A stretch of 64,000 nucleotides of DNA, taken from Streptomyces galbus (GTDB taxonomy: Bacteria; Actinomycetota; Actinomycetes; Streptomycetales; Streptomycetaceae). Positions 9,278 to 17,291 of this stretch are shown here, piece after piece. The DNA is taken from the NCBI RefSeq assembly GCF_005280195.1, contig NZ_SZPR01000023.1, positions 1 to 64,000 of the forward strand, in the 5' to 3' direction. Positions within the stretch are counted from its first letter, which is position 1; the number at the start of each line of letters is the position of its first letter. The translations under genes and the position numbers were made by a program. The notes beneath the pieces were generated by a model. The model was not told where the DNA came from and did not search any database. It saw only the letters and a list, made by a program, of their open reading frames with translations.

Positions 9278-10276
9278 ATGTCCGGGACCTCACCTCTGCG
9301 CGCCTGGTGGGCGCACCGTCCGCCCGCTGCCGGGGCCGCCGTGATGGCGACCGGCATCCTCTCGGTCGGGCTGCGCCTGACCGGCCACGGCCTCCTGTCC
9401 CGCCTCGCGCTGCTGGTGACCGCCGTCGCCTGGGTCGCGCTGGCGGCGGACTTCGTCCTGCGGCTGGCGCGCGACCGCGCGCAGTGGCTGGCCGATGCGG
9501 GCACCCCCGGGGCGCTGACGGCCGTGGCGGCCACGGCGGTCCTCGGGACCGGGGTCTCGATGGCGGGCCGGCAGTCGCTCGCCGCGGCGCTGCTGGCGCT
9601 CTCGGCACTGCTGTGGCCGGTGCTGCTGGTGCACGTCCTGCGGCACGTGCGGCCGCGGATGCCCGGAGCGGTGTTCCTGTGCTGCGTGGCCACCGAGGCG
9701 CTGGCCGTGCTCGGGGCGACGCTGGCGCGGGCCGACGCGGTGGCGTGGCTCGCGCACACGGCGCTGGTGTTCTTCTGGCTGGGACTGCTGCTCTACCTCT
9801 TCGCACTCACCCGTTTCGACCTGCGGCAGGTCGTCATGGGCGCCGGTGACCACTGGGTGGCGGGCGGGGCCCTCGCGATCTCGGCGCTGGCGGGTGCCAA
9901 ACTGCTGGGCGCGGACGAAGCCGGCCTGTACCTGTGGAACGGCGACGACACCGACGTCCTGCGCACCGTCACCGGGGCGCTGCTGGTCCTCGACCTGGCG
10001 TGGTACGTGGTCCTGCTGGCCGCGGAGCTGCTGTGGCGGCGCCCCGGCTACGACGTACGCCGCTGGTCGACGGTGTTCCCGCTCGGCATGACGGCCGCGG
10101 CGACCCTGTCGGTCGCCGCCGCCCTCGACGCGCCCTGGCTCAGGGGGCCGGGGCAGGTGCTGCTGTGGATCGCGGTCGCGGCCTGGCTGGCCGTGGCGGC
10201 GGGAGCGCTCACGACGGCCCGCGCGGCGCTGGCCTCCCACGGGTGGGGGCCCGCTAGGTCCACAGGACCGCGATGA
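9278..10276 (+). CDS. TDT/SLAC1-family membrane transporter (tellurite resistance/dicarboxylate type)
   Basis: A 332-residue protein with about ten hydrophobic helices covering nearly its whole length. The opening W-W-A-H-R-P-P-A-A-G-A-A-V-M-A-T-G-I matches the first helix of the TDT superfamily (TehA, Mae1, SLAC1), channels or carriers for anions such as malate, sulfite or tellurite-related oxyanions. The substrate cannot be read from the sequence. Translation probably starts at the leaderless ATG 9278 rather than an in-frame ATG at 9257. The last 23 bases overlap the end of the small membrane protein gene on the opposite strand. Confidence 0.75.
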   Translation: MSGTSPLRAWWAHRPPAAGAAVMATGILSVGLRLTGHGLLSRLALLVTAVAWVALAADFVLRLARDRAQWLADAGTPGALTAVAATAVLGTGVSMAGRQSLAAALLALSALLWPVLLVHVLRHVRPRMPGAVFLCCVATEALAVLGATLARADAVAWLAHTALVFFWLGLLLYLFALTRFDLRQVVMGAGDHWVAGGALAISALAGAKLLGADEAGLYLWNGDDTDVLRTVTGALLVLDLAWYVVLLAAELLWRRPGYDVRRWSTVFPLGMTAAATLSVAAALDAPWLRGPGQVLLWIAVAAWLAVAAGALTTARAALASHGWGPARSTGPR

Positions 10277-10607
10277 AGATGTTGGCCACGGTCAGCAGTC
10301 CGACCAGGCCGAACAGACCCTTGTCCACCTTCTCGTCGTCGCGCTTCACGTAGACGAGGCCGAGGATCACGATCAGCAGCGCCAGCTTCACGCCGATCTT
10401 GATGTTGTTGACGTGCTGGTCGTCCGCCTGGTTGAGACCGACCAGGAGCACACCGGTGACCAGCATCGTCGCGGCGCCGTGCAGCATGGCGGGAACGAAG
10501 CGGGCGGTGCCCCGGCCCATCGCCTTCATCTGGGTCAGGAAGCCGCCGAGGAGCGCGGCGATGCCGATGATGTGCAGGCCCACGAAGAGATGGATGAGTA
10601 CGTCCAT
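10254..10607 (-). CDS. Small integral membrane protein, four helices
   Basis: A 117-residue protein with hydrophobic segments at about 5-24, 42-60, 70-88 and 98-115, joined by short loops (D-D-Q-H-V-N-N-I-K and K-R-D-D-E-K-V-D-K). It is a conserved streptomycete membrane protein from memory; no function is known to me. No Shine-Dalgarno is present; TTAGAG at 10618-10623 (reverse strand) is placed as the -10 of a near-leaderless transcript. It overlaps the transporter gene tail to tail by 23 bases. Confidence 0.78.
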   Translation of the reverse strand: MDVLIHLFVGLHIIGIAALLGGFLTQMKAMGRGTARFVPAMLHGAATMLVTGVLLVGLNQADDQHVNNIKIGVKLALLIVILGLVYVKRDDEKVDKGLFGLVGLLTVANIFIAVLWT

Positions 10608-10685
10608 GGGGCCGGACTCTAATCAGCCGCCCGGGTCCCCCCGACACCGGCCCCGCGACAAGCGCCCGCGGCACATCCAGCCGTT

Positions 10686-10697
10686 CGCATATATGCG
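10686..10697. repeat. Perfect 12-bp palindrome CGCATATATGCG
   Basis: A self-complementary dodecamer with six A/T bases in a very GC-rich setting, about 80 bases upstream of the small membrane protein gene and 140 bases before the promoter of the second NlpC/P60 gene. It could be an operator for either divergent gene. Confidence 0.35.
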
Positions 10698-10837
10698 TCC
10701 ATAGCAGCGCGCCCCTCCCTCGCGCCTCCCCTTCCCCACATCGGTCAGGGCGCCCCGCGAAGTCGGCGCACCCGGACCTGCGACGCGGTCACATACGGCT
10801 CTCCCTCGGTCCACTCGTGTCATTTCCGCACATCTCG

Positions 10838-10867
10838 TTACCGGGCCGACACCGACGGGCCTAGCGT
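10838..10867 (+). promoter_or_regulatory. Predicted promoter of NlpC/P60 gene 2
   Basis: TTACCG (10838-10843) and TAGCGT (10862-10867) are separated by 18 bases. A start of transcription near 10874 would give a leader of about 200 bases before the GTG at 11077. Confidence 0.4.
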
Positions 10868-10894
10868 CCTCCCCCAGGTGACCGGCTCCCCACC

Positions 10895-10979
10895 GCCGCC
10901 CGGGCCAGGGGCGGCAGTCGGACACCACCGCCGAAAGGTCCGGCGGCGCCCCGCTCCCCCGTGCGGGGCGTCGCCGGAC
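10895..10979 (+). promoter_or_regulatory. Structured 5' leader of NlpC/P60 gene 2
   Basis: Two clean hairpins lie in the predicted leader. The first pairs 10895-10901 with 10909-10915. The second pairs 10938-10954 with 10963-10979 over 17 positions with one G-U pair and an eight-base loop. No T-tract follows. None of the conserved ydaO aptamer blocks is present, so this is not a second copy of the riboswitch at 7819. It may be an attenuator or an RNA element of another type. Confidence 0.45.
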
Positions 10980-11076
10980 GCGCCCGCCGCCCCCGCGGCC
11001 GGGCCTCCGCCCCCTGTCGGCGCCTCGGCCCCCGCGAGGGCGCGAGGCAGTCGTACGAAAGGACGTGCAGTCCCAC

Positions 11077-12156
11077 GTGGCAGCGCACCGCAAGTCCCGA
11101 CAGCGCTCGCTCAGCGGCCATACGGCCCGCACCGCGGCCACCCTCGCCCTCGCCGGCGCGGCCACCGCGACCGCCTTCGACGGCACCGGCCACGCCGAAC
11201 CGGCGCTGACGCCCGCGCAGGTCAAAGCCAAGGTGGACAAGCTCTACCAGGAGGCGGAGGCCGCCACCGAGAAGTACAACGGCGCCAAGGAGCAGGCACA
11301 CCAGGCCGAACAGCGGCTGGAGTCGCTGCGGGACCAGGCCGCACGCAAGGAACAGCGGCTCAACTCCGCCCGCGAGGCGCTGGGTTCCATGGCCGCCGCG
11401 CAGTACCGCAGCGCCGGTCTCGACCCGGCCGTGCAACTGGCCCTCTCCGACGACCCCGACCAGTACCTCGACGGCGTCGCCCTCGCCGAACGCGCCGGTG
11501 ACCGCCAGTCCGCCGCCGTCGCGGGCGTCCGCAAGCAGCTGCGGGAGATCGAGCAGGTGCGCGGGGCCGCCCGCGTGGAACTGGCCACCCTGAAGGCCCG
11601 GCGGGCGGAGCTCCAGCAGCAGAAGAAGAAGGTCACCGACAAGCTGGACGCGGCCCGCCGGCTGCTGTCCCGGCTGACCGCGCGCGAACGCGCCCGCATC
11701 GCAGCGGACAGCGCGGCCTCCGGCGCGGACGGCCGCGCCTCACGCACCGTGCCCGGCGCGCGCACCGGCCTCGCGGCGCCCGGCTCCGCGACCGCCCAGG
11801 CCCCCACCTCCCGGGCCGCCGCGGCGGTCGCCTACGCCTACTCCAAGCTCGGCAGCCCCTACGTGTGGGGCGCGACCGGCCCCAACGCCTTCGACTGCTC
11901 GGGACTCGTCCTGGCCGCCTACCGCTCGGCCGGCGTCTCCCTGCCCCGCACCACCTACGCCCAGATCGACGCCGGCCGCCGGGTCTCGCGCTCCGAACTC
12001 CGTCCCGGCGACCTGGTGTTCTTCTACTCCGGCATCAGTCACGTCGGCCTGTACATCGGCAACGGGCAGATGATCCACGCCCCGAACCCCTCGGCCCCGG
12101 TGCGCATCGCCCCCATCGACGAGATGCCGTTCGCGGGAGCGACCCGGGTGGCGTGA
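11077..12156 (+). CDS. Secreted NlpC/P60 peptidoglycan hydrolase 2
   Basis: A 359-residue paralogue of the hydrolase at 7993. It has a signal peptide (about 1-40, ending G-H-A), a coiled-coil region (about 45-210) that starts with the same K-V-D-K-L-Y-Q-E-A-E pattern, a short linker, and a C-terminal NlpC/P60 domain with Cys274 (F-D-C-S-G), His322 (S-H-V-G) and His334 (I-H-A-P). The poly-serine linker of its paralogue is missing. GTG 11077 is chosen because V-A-A-H-R-K matches the paralogue's start; its GAAAGGA site is 13 bases away, which is long, and GTG 11065 is the alternative but lies almost on that site. The different leader implies that the two hydrolases respond to different signals. 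Confidence 0.9.
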   Translation: MAAHRKSRQRSLSGHTARTAATLALAGAATATAFDGTGHAEPALTPAQVKAKVDKLYQEAEAATEKYNGAKEQAHQAEQRLESLRDQAARKEQRLNSAREALGSMAAAQYRSAGLDPAVQLALSDDPDQYLDGVALAERAGDRQSAAVAGVRKQLREIEQVRGAARVELATLKARRAELQQQKKKVTDKLDAARRLLSRLTARERARIAADSAASGADGRASRTVPGARTGLAAPGSATAQAPTSRAAAAVAYAYSKLGSPYVWGATGPNAFDCSGLVLAAYRSAGVSLPRTTYAQIDAGRRVSRSELRPGDLVFFYSGISHVGLYIGNGQMIHAPNPSAPVRIAPIDEMPFAGATRVA

Positions 12157-12200
12157 GCGGGCCGAGGCGTGAGCACCCGCGGTCACCGGGAGCTGATCGC

Positions 12201-12923
12201 TCAGACCAGTCGCCGGGCCGTCGCCCACCGGGTGAGCTCGTGGCGGTTGGAGAGCTGGAGCTTGCGCAGGACCGCCGAGACATGGGACTCGACCGTCTTC
12301 ACCGAGATGAAGAGCTGCTTGGCGATCTCCTTGTAGGCGTAGCCCCGGGCGATGAGCCGCAGCACCTCGCGCTCGCGCTGGGTGAGGCGGTCGAGGTCCT
12401 CGTCGACCGGCGGGGCGTCCGTGGAGGCGAAGGCGTCCAGCACGAACCCGGCCAGCCGGGGGGAGAAGACCGCGTCGCCCTCCTGGACCCGGAAGATGGA
12501 GTCGATCAGATCGGACCCGGTGATGGTCTTGGTGACGTAACCCCGCGCGCCGCCGCGGATCACGCCGATCACGTCCTCCGCCGCGTCGGAGACCGACAGG
12601 GCGAGGAAGCGGACGGGCTGCTCGGCGTCCGCCATCAGCGCGGCGCAGCGGCGCAGCACCTCCACCCCGCCGCCGCCCGGCAGGTGCACGTCGAGGAGCA
12701 CGACCTCGGGCCGGGTCGCGGTGATCACCGTGACCGCCTGGTCGACGTCCGCGGCCTCCCCCACGACCTCCACGCCGGTCTGCTCGGTCTGCCCGATCTC
12801 CGCCTGCACGCCCGTGCGGAACATCCGGTGGTCATCGACGAGGACCACTCGCACACGGCGCCGGCCCGCGCCGTCGGCCTGCTCCCCCGCCGCCGTCGCG
12901 TTCGTCTCGGTCGGATCGCTCAT
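12201..12923 (-). CDS. LuxR/NarL-family response regulator of a Lia-like system
   Basis: A 240-residue two-component regulator. The receiver holds the acidic pair D30-D31, the phosphorylation site D78 (L-L-D-V-H-L-P-G) and the switch lysine in Y-V-T-K. The C-terminal LuxR helix-turn-helix begins L-T-Q-R-E-R-E-V-L and includes the recognition helix V-K-T-V-E-S-H-V. The ATG overlaps the kinase stop (ATGA), so the two are translationally coupled. The closest design I know is LiaR/VraR, which respond to envelope damage. Likely targets are its own operon and the divergent gene at 14391, whose shared promoter carries three direct repeats. Confidence 0.92.
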   Translation of the reverse strand: MSDPTETNATAAGEQADGAGRRRVRVVLVDDHRMFRTGVQAEIGQTEQTGVEVVGEAADVDQAVTVITATRPEVVLLDVHLPGGGGVEVLRRCAALMADAEQPVRFLALSVSDAAEDVIGVIRGGARGYVTKTITGSDLIDSIFRVQEGDAVFSPRLAGFVLDAFASTDAPPVDEDLDRLTQREREVLRLIARGYAYKEIAKQLFISVKTVESHVSAVLRKLQLSNRHELTRWATARRLV

Positions 12924-14248
12924 GACGTCTTCTCCGCCCTCTCCATCTCCAGCTCGACCTCCGTGCCGCCGTCGGGCACCGCCCGCAGCCGCGCCGTGCC
13001 GCCGTTGCGCTCCATGCGGCCGATGATCGATTCTCTGACACCCATGCGGTCGGCGGGTATGGAGTCGAGGTCGAAGCCGGGGCCCCGGTCGCGGACGGAC
13101 ACGAAGACCGTCCTCCCCTCGACCTCGGCGTAGACCTGTACGGCGCCGCCCTCGCCACCGTACTTGGCGGCGTTGACCATCGCTTCGCGCGCGGCCTGCA
13201 TCTGCGCCGCGGTCCTCTCGTCGAGCGGGCAGTCGCCGACCACCACGACCTCGATGGGCACCCCGTGCTTGTCCTCGACCTCGGCGGCGTTGCGCCGGAC
13301 CGCGTCGGCGAGGGTGGCCGGCTCGTCGGCCTCGTCCTTGCCGGTGCCCTCCGGCTTGTACAGCCAGGTGCGCAGGTCGCGCTCCTGGGCGCGGGCCAGG
13401 CGGCGCACCTCCGCGGCGTTCTCCGCGTTGCGCTGGATCAGGGTGAGGGTGTGCAGCACCGAGTCGTGCACGTGGGCGGCCACCTCCGCCCGCTCCTGGG
13501 CGCGGATGCGCATCAACCGCTCCTCGGACAGGTCCTGGGTCATCCGCACCAGATACGGTCCGGCGAGCAGGGTGATGCCCACGAGGACCGCGAGCGCCGC
13601 CTGGAGGACCGACCCGAGGTGGGCGACCGAGCCCTGGAGGACGAAGACCCCCGAGACACCGGCGGTGACCAGCAGGACGCCGCCTACCGTGCGCAGCAGG
13701 GTGAGGGTGCGTCTGCGGCGCCCGACCTCGACCCAGCGGGCCCGGCGGGCGTTGTCCGCCTGCCGCCACACCAGTGCCACGCCGGCGCCGACGAGGACGG
13801 CCGGCAGGAGGTAGGCCTTGGCGCCGTTGCCCAGGTTGACGTTGCCGACGAAGACCACGGCCACGACGACCATGAGCAGCAGGGCGACGATCTGCCCCTT
13901 GTCCGGCTTGCGGGCGACGAGTCTGCGGCGGCCGTCGGGTGACGTCTCGGTGGTGACCAGGGACGGTGGCTTCTGCGCCTCCACCCCGCCGACGCCGAGC
14001 GGCACGAAGAACCAGAAGGCCGCGTACAGCAGCGCGCCGAGCCCGTCCGCCATGAACAGGCCCACGAAGACCAGCCGCACCCAGATCACGGGCAGTCCGA
14101 GGTGCCCGGCGAGCCCCCGCGCCACACCACCCAGCCAGCGTCCGTCGCTGCTGCGGTAGAGCTTGCGCGGCGGCCGCGGTTCGACGAGTGGCGCAGTGGC
14201 GGCTTCCGGCATGCCAACGATGTTCACACGGCGGGCGGGCCCGGGCAT
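12920..14248 (-). CDS. PspC-domain sensor histidine kinase
   Basis: A 442-residue membrane kinase. An N-terminal PspC domain (about 28-85: L-Y-R-S-S-D-G-R-W-L-G-G-V-A-R-G-L) contains the first membrane helix; further helices lie at about 118-137, 145-160, 187-205 and 213-232. The HisKA_3 site is His261-Asp262 in A-A-H-V-H-D-S-V-L-H-T-L, and a HATPase domain with D-R-G-P-G-F follows. ATG 14248 is preferred because GGGGGAG lies eight bases upstream; ATG 14212 has no ribosome site. A PspC domain fused to a LiaS/VraS-type kinase is an actinobacterial arrangement linked to membrane or wall stress sensing. No extracytoplasmic sensor domain is present, so it probably senses within the membrane or via the divergent LiaF-like protein. 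Confidence 0.9.
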   Translation of the reverse strand: MPGPARRVNIVGMPEAATAPLVEPRPPRKLYRSSDGRWLGGVARGLAGHLGLPVIWVRLVFVGLFMADGLGALLYAAFWFFVPLGVGGVEAQKPPSLVTTETSPDGRRRLVARKPDKGQIVALLLMVVVAVVFVGNVNLGNGAKAYLLPAVLVGAGVALVWRQADNARRARWVEVGRRRRTLTLLRTVGGVLLVTAGVSGVFVLQGSVAHLGSVLQAALAVLVGITLLAGPYLVRMTQDLSEERLMRIRAQERAEVAAHVHDSVLHTLTLIQRNAENAAEVRRLARAQERDLRTWLYKPEGTGKDEADEPATLADAVRRNAAEVEDKHGVPIEVVVVGDCPLDERTAAQMQAAREAMVNAAKYGGEGGAVQVYAEVEGRTVFVSVRDRGPGFDLDSIPADRMGVRESIIGRMERNGGTARLRAVPDGGTEVELEMERAEKTS

Positions 14249-14317
14249 CAGGGTTCTCCCCCGAGACACCCCTGATCCGGGGCGCCGTCGCCCTTCGAAC
14301 GTCTCCCGGGCCGCCCT

Positions 14318-14350
14318 CAGGGCCGATCTCAGGGTCCGACCAGGGTCGTT
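14318..14350. promoter_or_regulatory. Three phased direct repeats in the divergent promoter
   Basis: CAGGGCCGAT, CAGGGTCCGA and CAGGGTCGTT begin at 14318, 14330 and 14341, spaced 12 and 11 bases, about one helical turn. They lie between the divergent starts 14248 and 14391. This is a good candidate binding site for the neighbouring LuxR-type regulator; no experiment is implied. Confidence 0.45.
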
Positions 14351-14390
14351 CCGACTGCCGCGACGGCGCCCCGCCCGCCACCATGGACTC

Positions 14391-16091
14391 ATGACGGATC
14401 ACCAGCGCGCCGGGGACGCCGTGCCCGACGGGGGCGCCGCGTCCGACGCGGCCACCTCGTCCTCGCCGGCGACGCCCGGCACCGCGGGTGAGGTCGCCCG
14501 CGCGCACGAGCGGGCGGGCGAGCGCGCGGAAGAAGGTGTGTCCGCGGGGCCCGGAGCGGGTGGGTCCGGTGCCGGTGGAGGCAGGGGTGCGTCCGAGGGG
14601 GCGGGCCGGGGTGGGGAGGCGAGTGTGGGAGAGCAGAGGGTGAGGGACGCGGTGGCAGCGGAGTCCGGCGCGGGTCCCGCCGGAGTGGGTCATGCCGGAG
14701 TGGGTCATGCCGGGCTGGGTCACGCCGGGCCGGCGGGCGCCGGTGACCGGCCCACGGACGCCACCGGGGGTGGCGAGGCTGCCGGGGCGGCCGCTTGGGG
14801 CGGCGCACCCGGTGCACCGCACCACTTCCGGCGGGACCGGGAGCACAAGATGCTCGCCGGGGTGTGCGCGGGACTGGGACGGCAGTGCGACATGGATCCG
14901 GTGATCTTCCGGATCACCCTGGCCGTGCTGTCCGCGACCGGCGGCATAGGACTGATCTTCTACGGCTTCGCCTGGCTCTTCGTGCCGTTCGCCGACGACG
15001 AGCAGAACGAGGTGCGCCGGCTGCTCACCGGCCGGGTGGACGGCCAGGCGCTGGCCGCGGTGCTGTTCGCGCTGGTCGGCTGCGGGGTGTTCCTGACGAT
15101 GCTGGGCAACGGCGGGGTGCTGACCTTCGCCGTGATCCTCTCCCTGCTGCTGGCCGGCGCCGGGTACTGGTCGCAGCGGCGCGGGGCGCCCGACCCCGAC
15201 CCGCTGGCCGCGCAGGCCGTCGCCGACGCCCCGCCCGAGGCGCAGGCCCCGCCGGTGCCGGCCGCCTACCCGTCGTGGTGGCGCGAGCCGATAGTGAAGG
15301 ACGGCACGCACGTCGGCGGCACCGGCTACCTGTGGGGTCCGCGCGACTCCCGCGACCAGGACGTCCTCGGGGCGTTGGACGTCGGCCTCGATGCGTCCTA
15401 CCCCCACGGCCGGGGGTCGGTGCGCACCCCGCAGCAGCAGGCGGCGCGCAGGATTCGCGGCCCGCGCTGGATCGGTGGCTGGCTGTTCCTGCTGGCGCTG
15501 CTGGCGGGTGGTCTGACCAGCCGGCTGGTCTGGGACGACCACCCGCTCGGCACCAGCCTGCAGGCCGGCCTGTCGGCCGCGCTGATCGTGCTGGGCACAG
15601 GCATCGCGGTCAGCTCCTTCCTGGGGCGGACCGGCGCCGGGTCGGTGTTCCTGGCGGTCGTCACGGCGGGCCTGCTGGCCGGCTCGACGGCGCTGCCCCG
15701 GGACATCAGCACCCACTGGACGACCACGACGTGGCGGCCGGTGGCGGTGACGGACCTGCGCCCGTCGTACGACCTCGGTACCGGAGACGCCACGCTGGAC
15801 CTGTCCCGGCTGAGACCGGCCGCGGGACAGACGCTGCGCACCGATGCCGAGGTGGGGCTGGGCCGGTTGCGGGTCGTGGTGCCCCGGGACGTGACGGTGA
15901 GGCTGACGATCGACGTGGGCGTGGGCGACATCCAGTTGCCGGGGGACGACAAGAAGGACGTGGACGTGCAGCCCGACAAGCACAAGCGGGTGACGCTGAC
16001 GCCCGTCATGGGGGGCGCGAACACCGGGACGCTCGACCTGGACCTCCAGGTCGGTGCGGGACAGGCGGAGGTGAGCCGTGCTGCGTCATGA
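14391..16091 (+). CDS. PspC domain protein with C-terminal LiaF-like domain
   Basis: A 566-residue membrane protein. Residues 1-140 are a Gly/Ala/Glu-rich disordered tail with a 15-base tandem repeat giving G-V-G-H-A units (about 14683-14735). A PspC domain (about 143-207: H-F-R-R-D-R-E-H-K-M-L-A-G-V-C-A-G-L) is followed by several membrane helices and, at the end, a beta-rich segment with T-G-D-A-T-L-D-L, V-G-L-G-R-L-R-V and V-G-D-I-Q-L-P that matches LiaF/DUF4097-like beta-helix domains. LiaF proteins hold LiaS-type kinases in check. Divergent placement next to a PspC-kinase/LuxR pair supports the same role here. ATG 14391 has no Shine-Dalgarno and may be leaderless. Confidence 0.82.
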   Translation: MTDHQRAGDAVPDGGAASDAATSSSPATPGTAGEVARAHERAGERAEEGVSAGPGAGGSGAGGGRGASEGAGRGGEASVGEQRVRDAVAAESGAGPAGVGHAGVGHAGLGHAGPAGAGDRPTDATGGGEAAGAAAWGGAPGAPHHFRRDREHKMLAGVCAGLGRQCDMDPVIFRITLAVLSATGGIGLIFYGFAWLFVPFADDEQNEVRRLLTGRVDGQALAAVLFALVGCGVFLTMLGNGGVLTFAVILSLLLAGAGYWSQRRGAPDPDPLAAQAVADAPPEAQAPPVPAAYPSWWREPIVKDGTHVGGTGYLWGPRDSRDQDVLGALDVGLDASYPHGRGSVRTPQQQAARRIRGPRWIGGWLFLLALLAGGLTSRLVWDDHPLGTSLQAGLSAALIVLGTGIAVSSFLGRTGAGSVFLAVVTAGLLAGSTALPRDISTHWTTTTWRPVAVTDLRPSYDLGTGDATLDLSRLRPAAGQTLRTDAEVGLGRLRVVVPRDVTVRLTIDVGVGDIQLPGDDKKDVDVQPDKHKRVTLTPVMGGANTGTLDLDLQVGAGQAEVSRAAS

Positions 16092-16416
16092 GTTCCGGCC
16101 GGGCAGGCTGGTCGCGGGCACGTTCTTCGTCGTCGCGGGCGTCACGTTCGCGGGTGACGCGGGCGGGCTGTGGGACACACCCTGGTTCGCGATGATCCCG
16201 ATCGTCGTGGTCGGCCTCGTCCTGGCCGCCGTGACGGCACTCCTGGCCGGGGGGATACGCAGGCGCCGTCGGGGGGCGGACGGCGGGGGCGGTGCCCCTG
16301 GCTCGGGCGGCGCCCCTGGCTCGGGCGGTGTCTCCGGCGCGGGCGGTGTCTCCGGCGTAGGCGACGGGCGTGGCGGGGCCACGGCGTCCGGAGCATGGCG
16401 GGGATCCACGGGCTGA
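16078..16416 (+). CDS. Small two-helix membrane protein, coupled to the LiaF-like gene
   Basis: A 112-residue protein starting at GTG 16078, 14 bases inside the previous gene and behind GGAGG, so its translation is probably coupled. Helices lie at about 11-28 and 38-58, then R-R-R-R-R and a Gly/Ser/Ala-rich tail made of repeated G-G-A-P-G-S and G-G-V-S-G-A units. Such small proteins often follow PspC/LiaF genes in streptomycetes; the function is not known to me. It may be an accessory part of the envelope-stress module. Confidence 0.75.
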   Translation: MLRHEFRPGRLVAGTFFVVAGVTFAGDAGGLWDTPWFAMIPIVVVGLVLAAVTALLAGGIRRRRRGADGGGGAPGSGGAPGSGGVSGAGGVSGVGDGRGGATASGAWRGSTG

Positions 16417-16470
16417 GGGGGACGCGGAAGTCAACGCCTGGGGATCGGGCGCAGACGACCCCGGCTCCGA

Positions 16471-16566
16471 CCCGCTTCCGGCCCCAGACCCCGGCCCACT
16501 TCCGGCCCCAGACCCCGGCCCGCTTCCGGCCCCAAACCCCGGCCCGCTTCCGGCCCCACACTCCGG
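16471..16566. repeat. Tandem repeat, four 24-bp units
   Basis: Units begin at 16471, 16495, 16519 and 16543 (pattern CCCGCTTCCGGCCCCAGACC plus CCGG) with one to four changes each, then decay into imperfect copies to about 16620. It lies in the 240-base space between two convergent genes. The unit length is a multiple of three and would read P-G-P-L-P-A-P-D on the plus strand, but no convincing start leads into it. Confidence 0.8.
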
Positions 16567-16656
16567 CCCGCTCCCAGTACCCGCTCCCGCCCCCTTCCAG
16601 CTCCGGCTCCCGCCCGCCTCAGGCCCACGCGCGGGCGCGCAGCCGGGGGCCTCGGC

Positions 16657-17187
16657 TCAGTACGCGCCGCCCGCTCGCCGTCGCCGTCGGGCTCGCAGGT
16701 AGGCGTCCAGGGAGAGGACCGGGGCCCCGGCGAGGACCAGCGGGAGCCAGGCCATCAGGTAGGCGAGGTCGTTGCCGTAGTAGTAGGGGTCGGACGCCCA
16801 GCTGACGGTCAGCCACAGGCTCAGGGAGATGAGCGCTCCGCCGAGGGCGGCGAGGCGGGAGAAGAGCCCGAGGAGGATGCCGATGCCGACGGCGAGTTCA
16901 CCGAAGGCCATGGCGTAGCCGAAGGCGGGCGGGTTCTTGAGGGCGAAGTCGACCAGGGCGGGGATGGCGGAGGAGTCGCGGACGGCGCGCATGGTCTCGC
17001 CGATGGAGCCGGCGCCCCAGGACTTCATGAAGGAGCTGGAGGTGAGTTTGTCGAGGCCCGCGTAGACGAAGGTCACGCCGAGGAAGACCCGGAGCGGGAC
17101 GAGGGCGTAGCGGGTGGCGGTGTCGCGCCAGTCCCGGTGGCCGTCGAGGTAGGGGGTGTGCGTGTCCGTCCGCATGCTGTGAGTCAT
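16657..17187 (-). CDS. DoxX family membrane protein
   Basis: A 176-residue protein with four hydrophobic helices and the family features R-V-F-L-G-V-T-F-V-Y-A-G-L-D-K-L in the first helix and A-x-x-E-L-x-V-G-x-G-I-L-L-G in the third. DoxX proteins include thiosulfate:quinone oxidoreductase subunits and membrane partners in oxidant defence; which applies here is open. ATG 17187 is preferred over the in-frame TTG 17226; GAGAGG lies upstream but rather far. It is convergent with the small membrane protein gene across the 24-bp repeat array. Confidence 0.82.
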   Translation of the reverse strand: MTHSMRTDTHTPYLDGHRDWRDTATRYALVPLRVFLGVTFVYAGLDKLTSSSFMKSWGAGSIGETMRAVRDSSAIPALVDFALKNPPAFGYAMAFGELAVGIGILLGLFSRLAALGGALISLSLWLTVSWASDPYYYGNDLAYLMAWLPLVLAGAPVLSLDAYLRARRRRRAGGAY

Positions 17188-17291
17188 CGCCCGTAGCCGC
17201 CTCTCGCCCGCTGGGATGAGCCTCAACAGACACTACGTACGAAAGGGGCGGTGCGCTCAATGGGTCGGGGGACGGATCGGGGTGGCCGTCG

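Noticed and set aside
10860..11076. Second ydaO riboswitch before NlpC/P60 gene 2
   Set aside because: None of the conserved blocks (GGGGTGAAT, GTAGGG, AGCTAAC) occurs here.
12201..15983. Very long minus-strand frame of about 1260 codons
   Set aside because: Only its last 240 codons (response regulator) have protein-like composition; the rest is a GC-rich shadow of the kinase and the PspC/LiaF-like gene.
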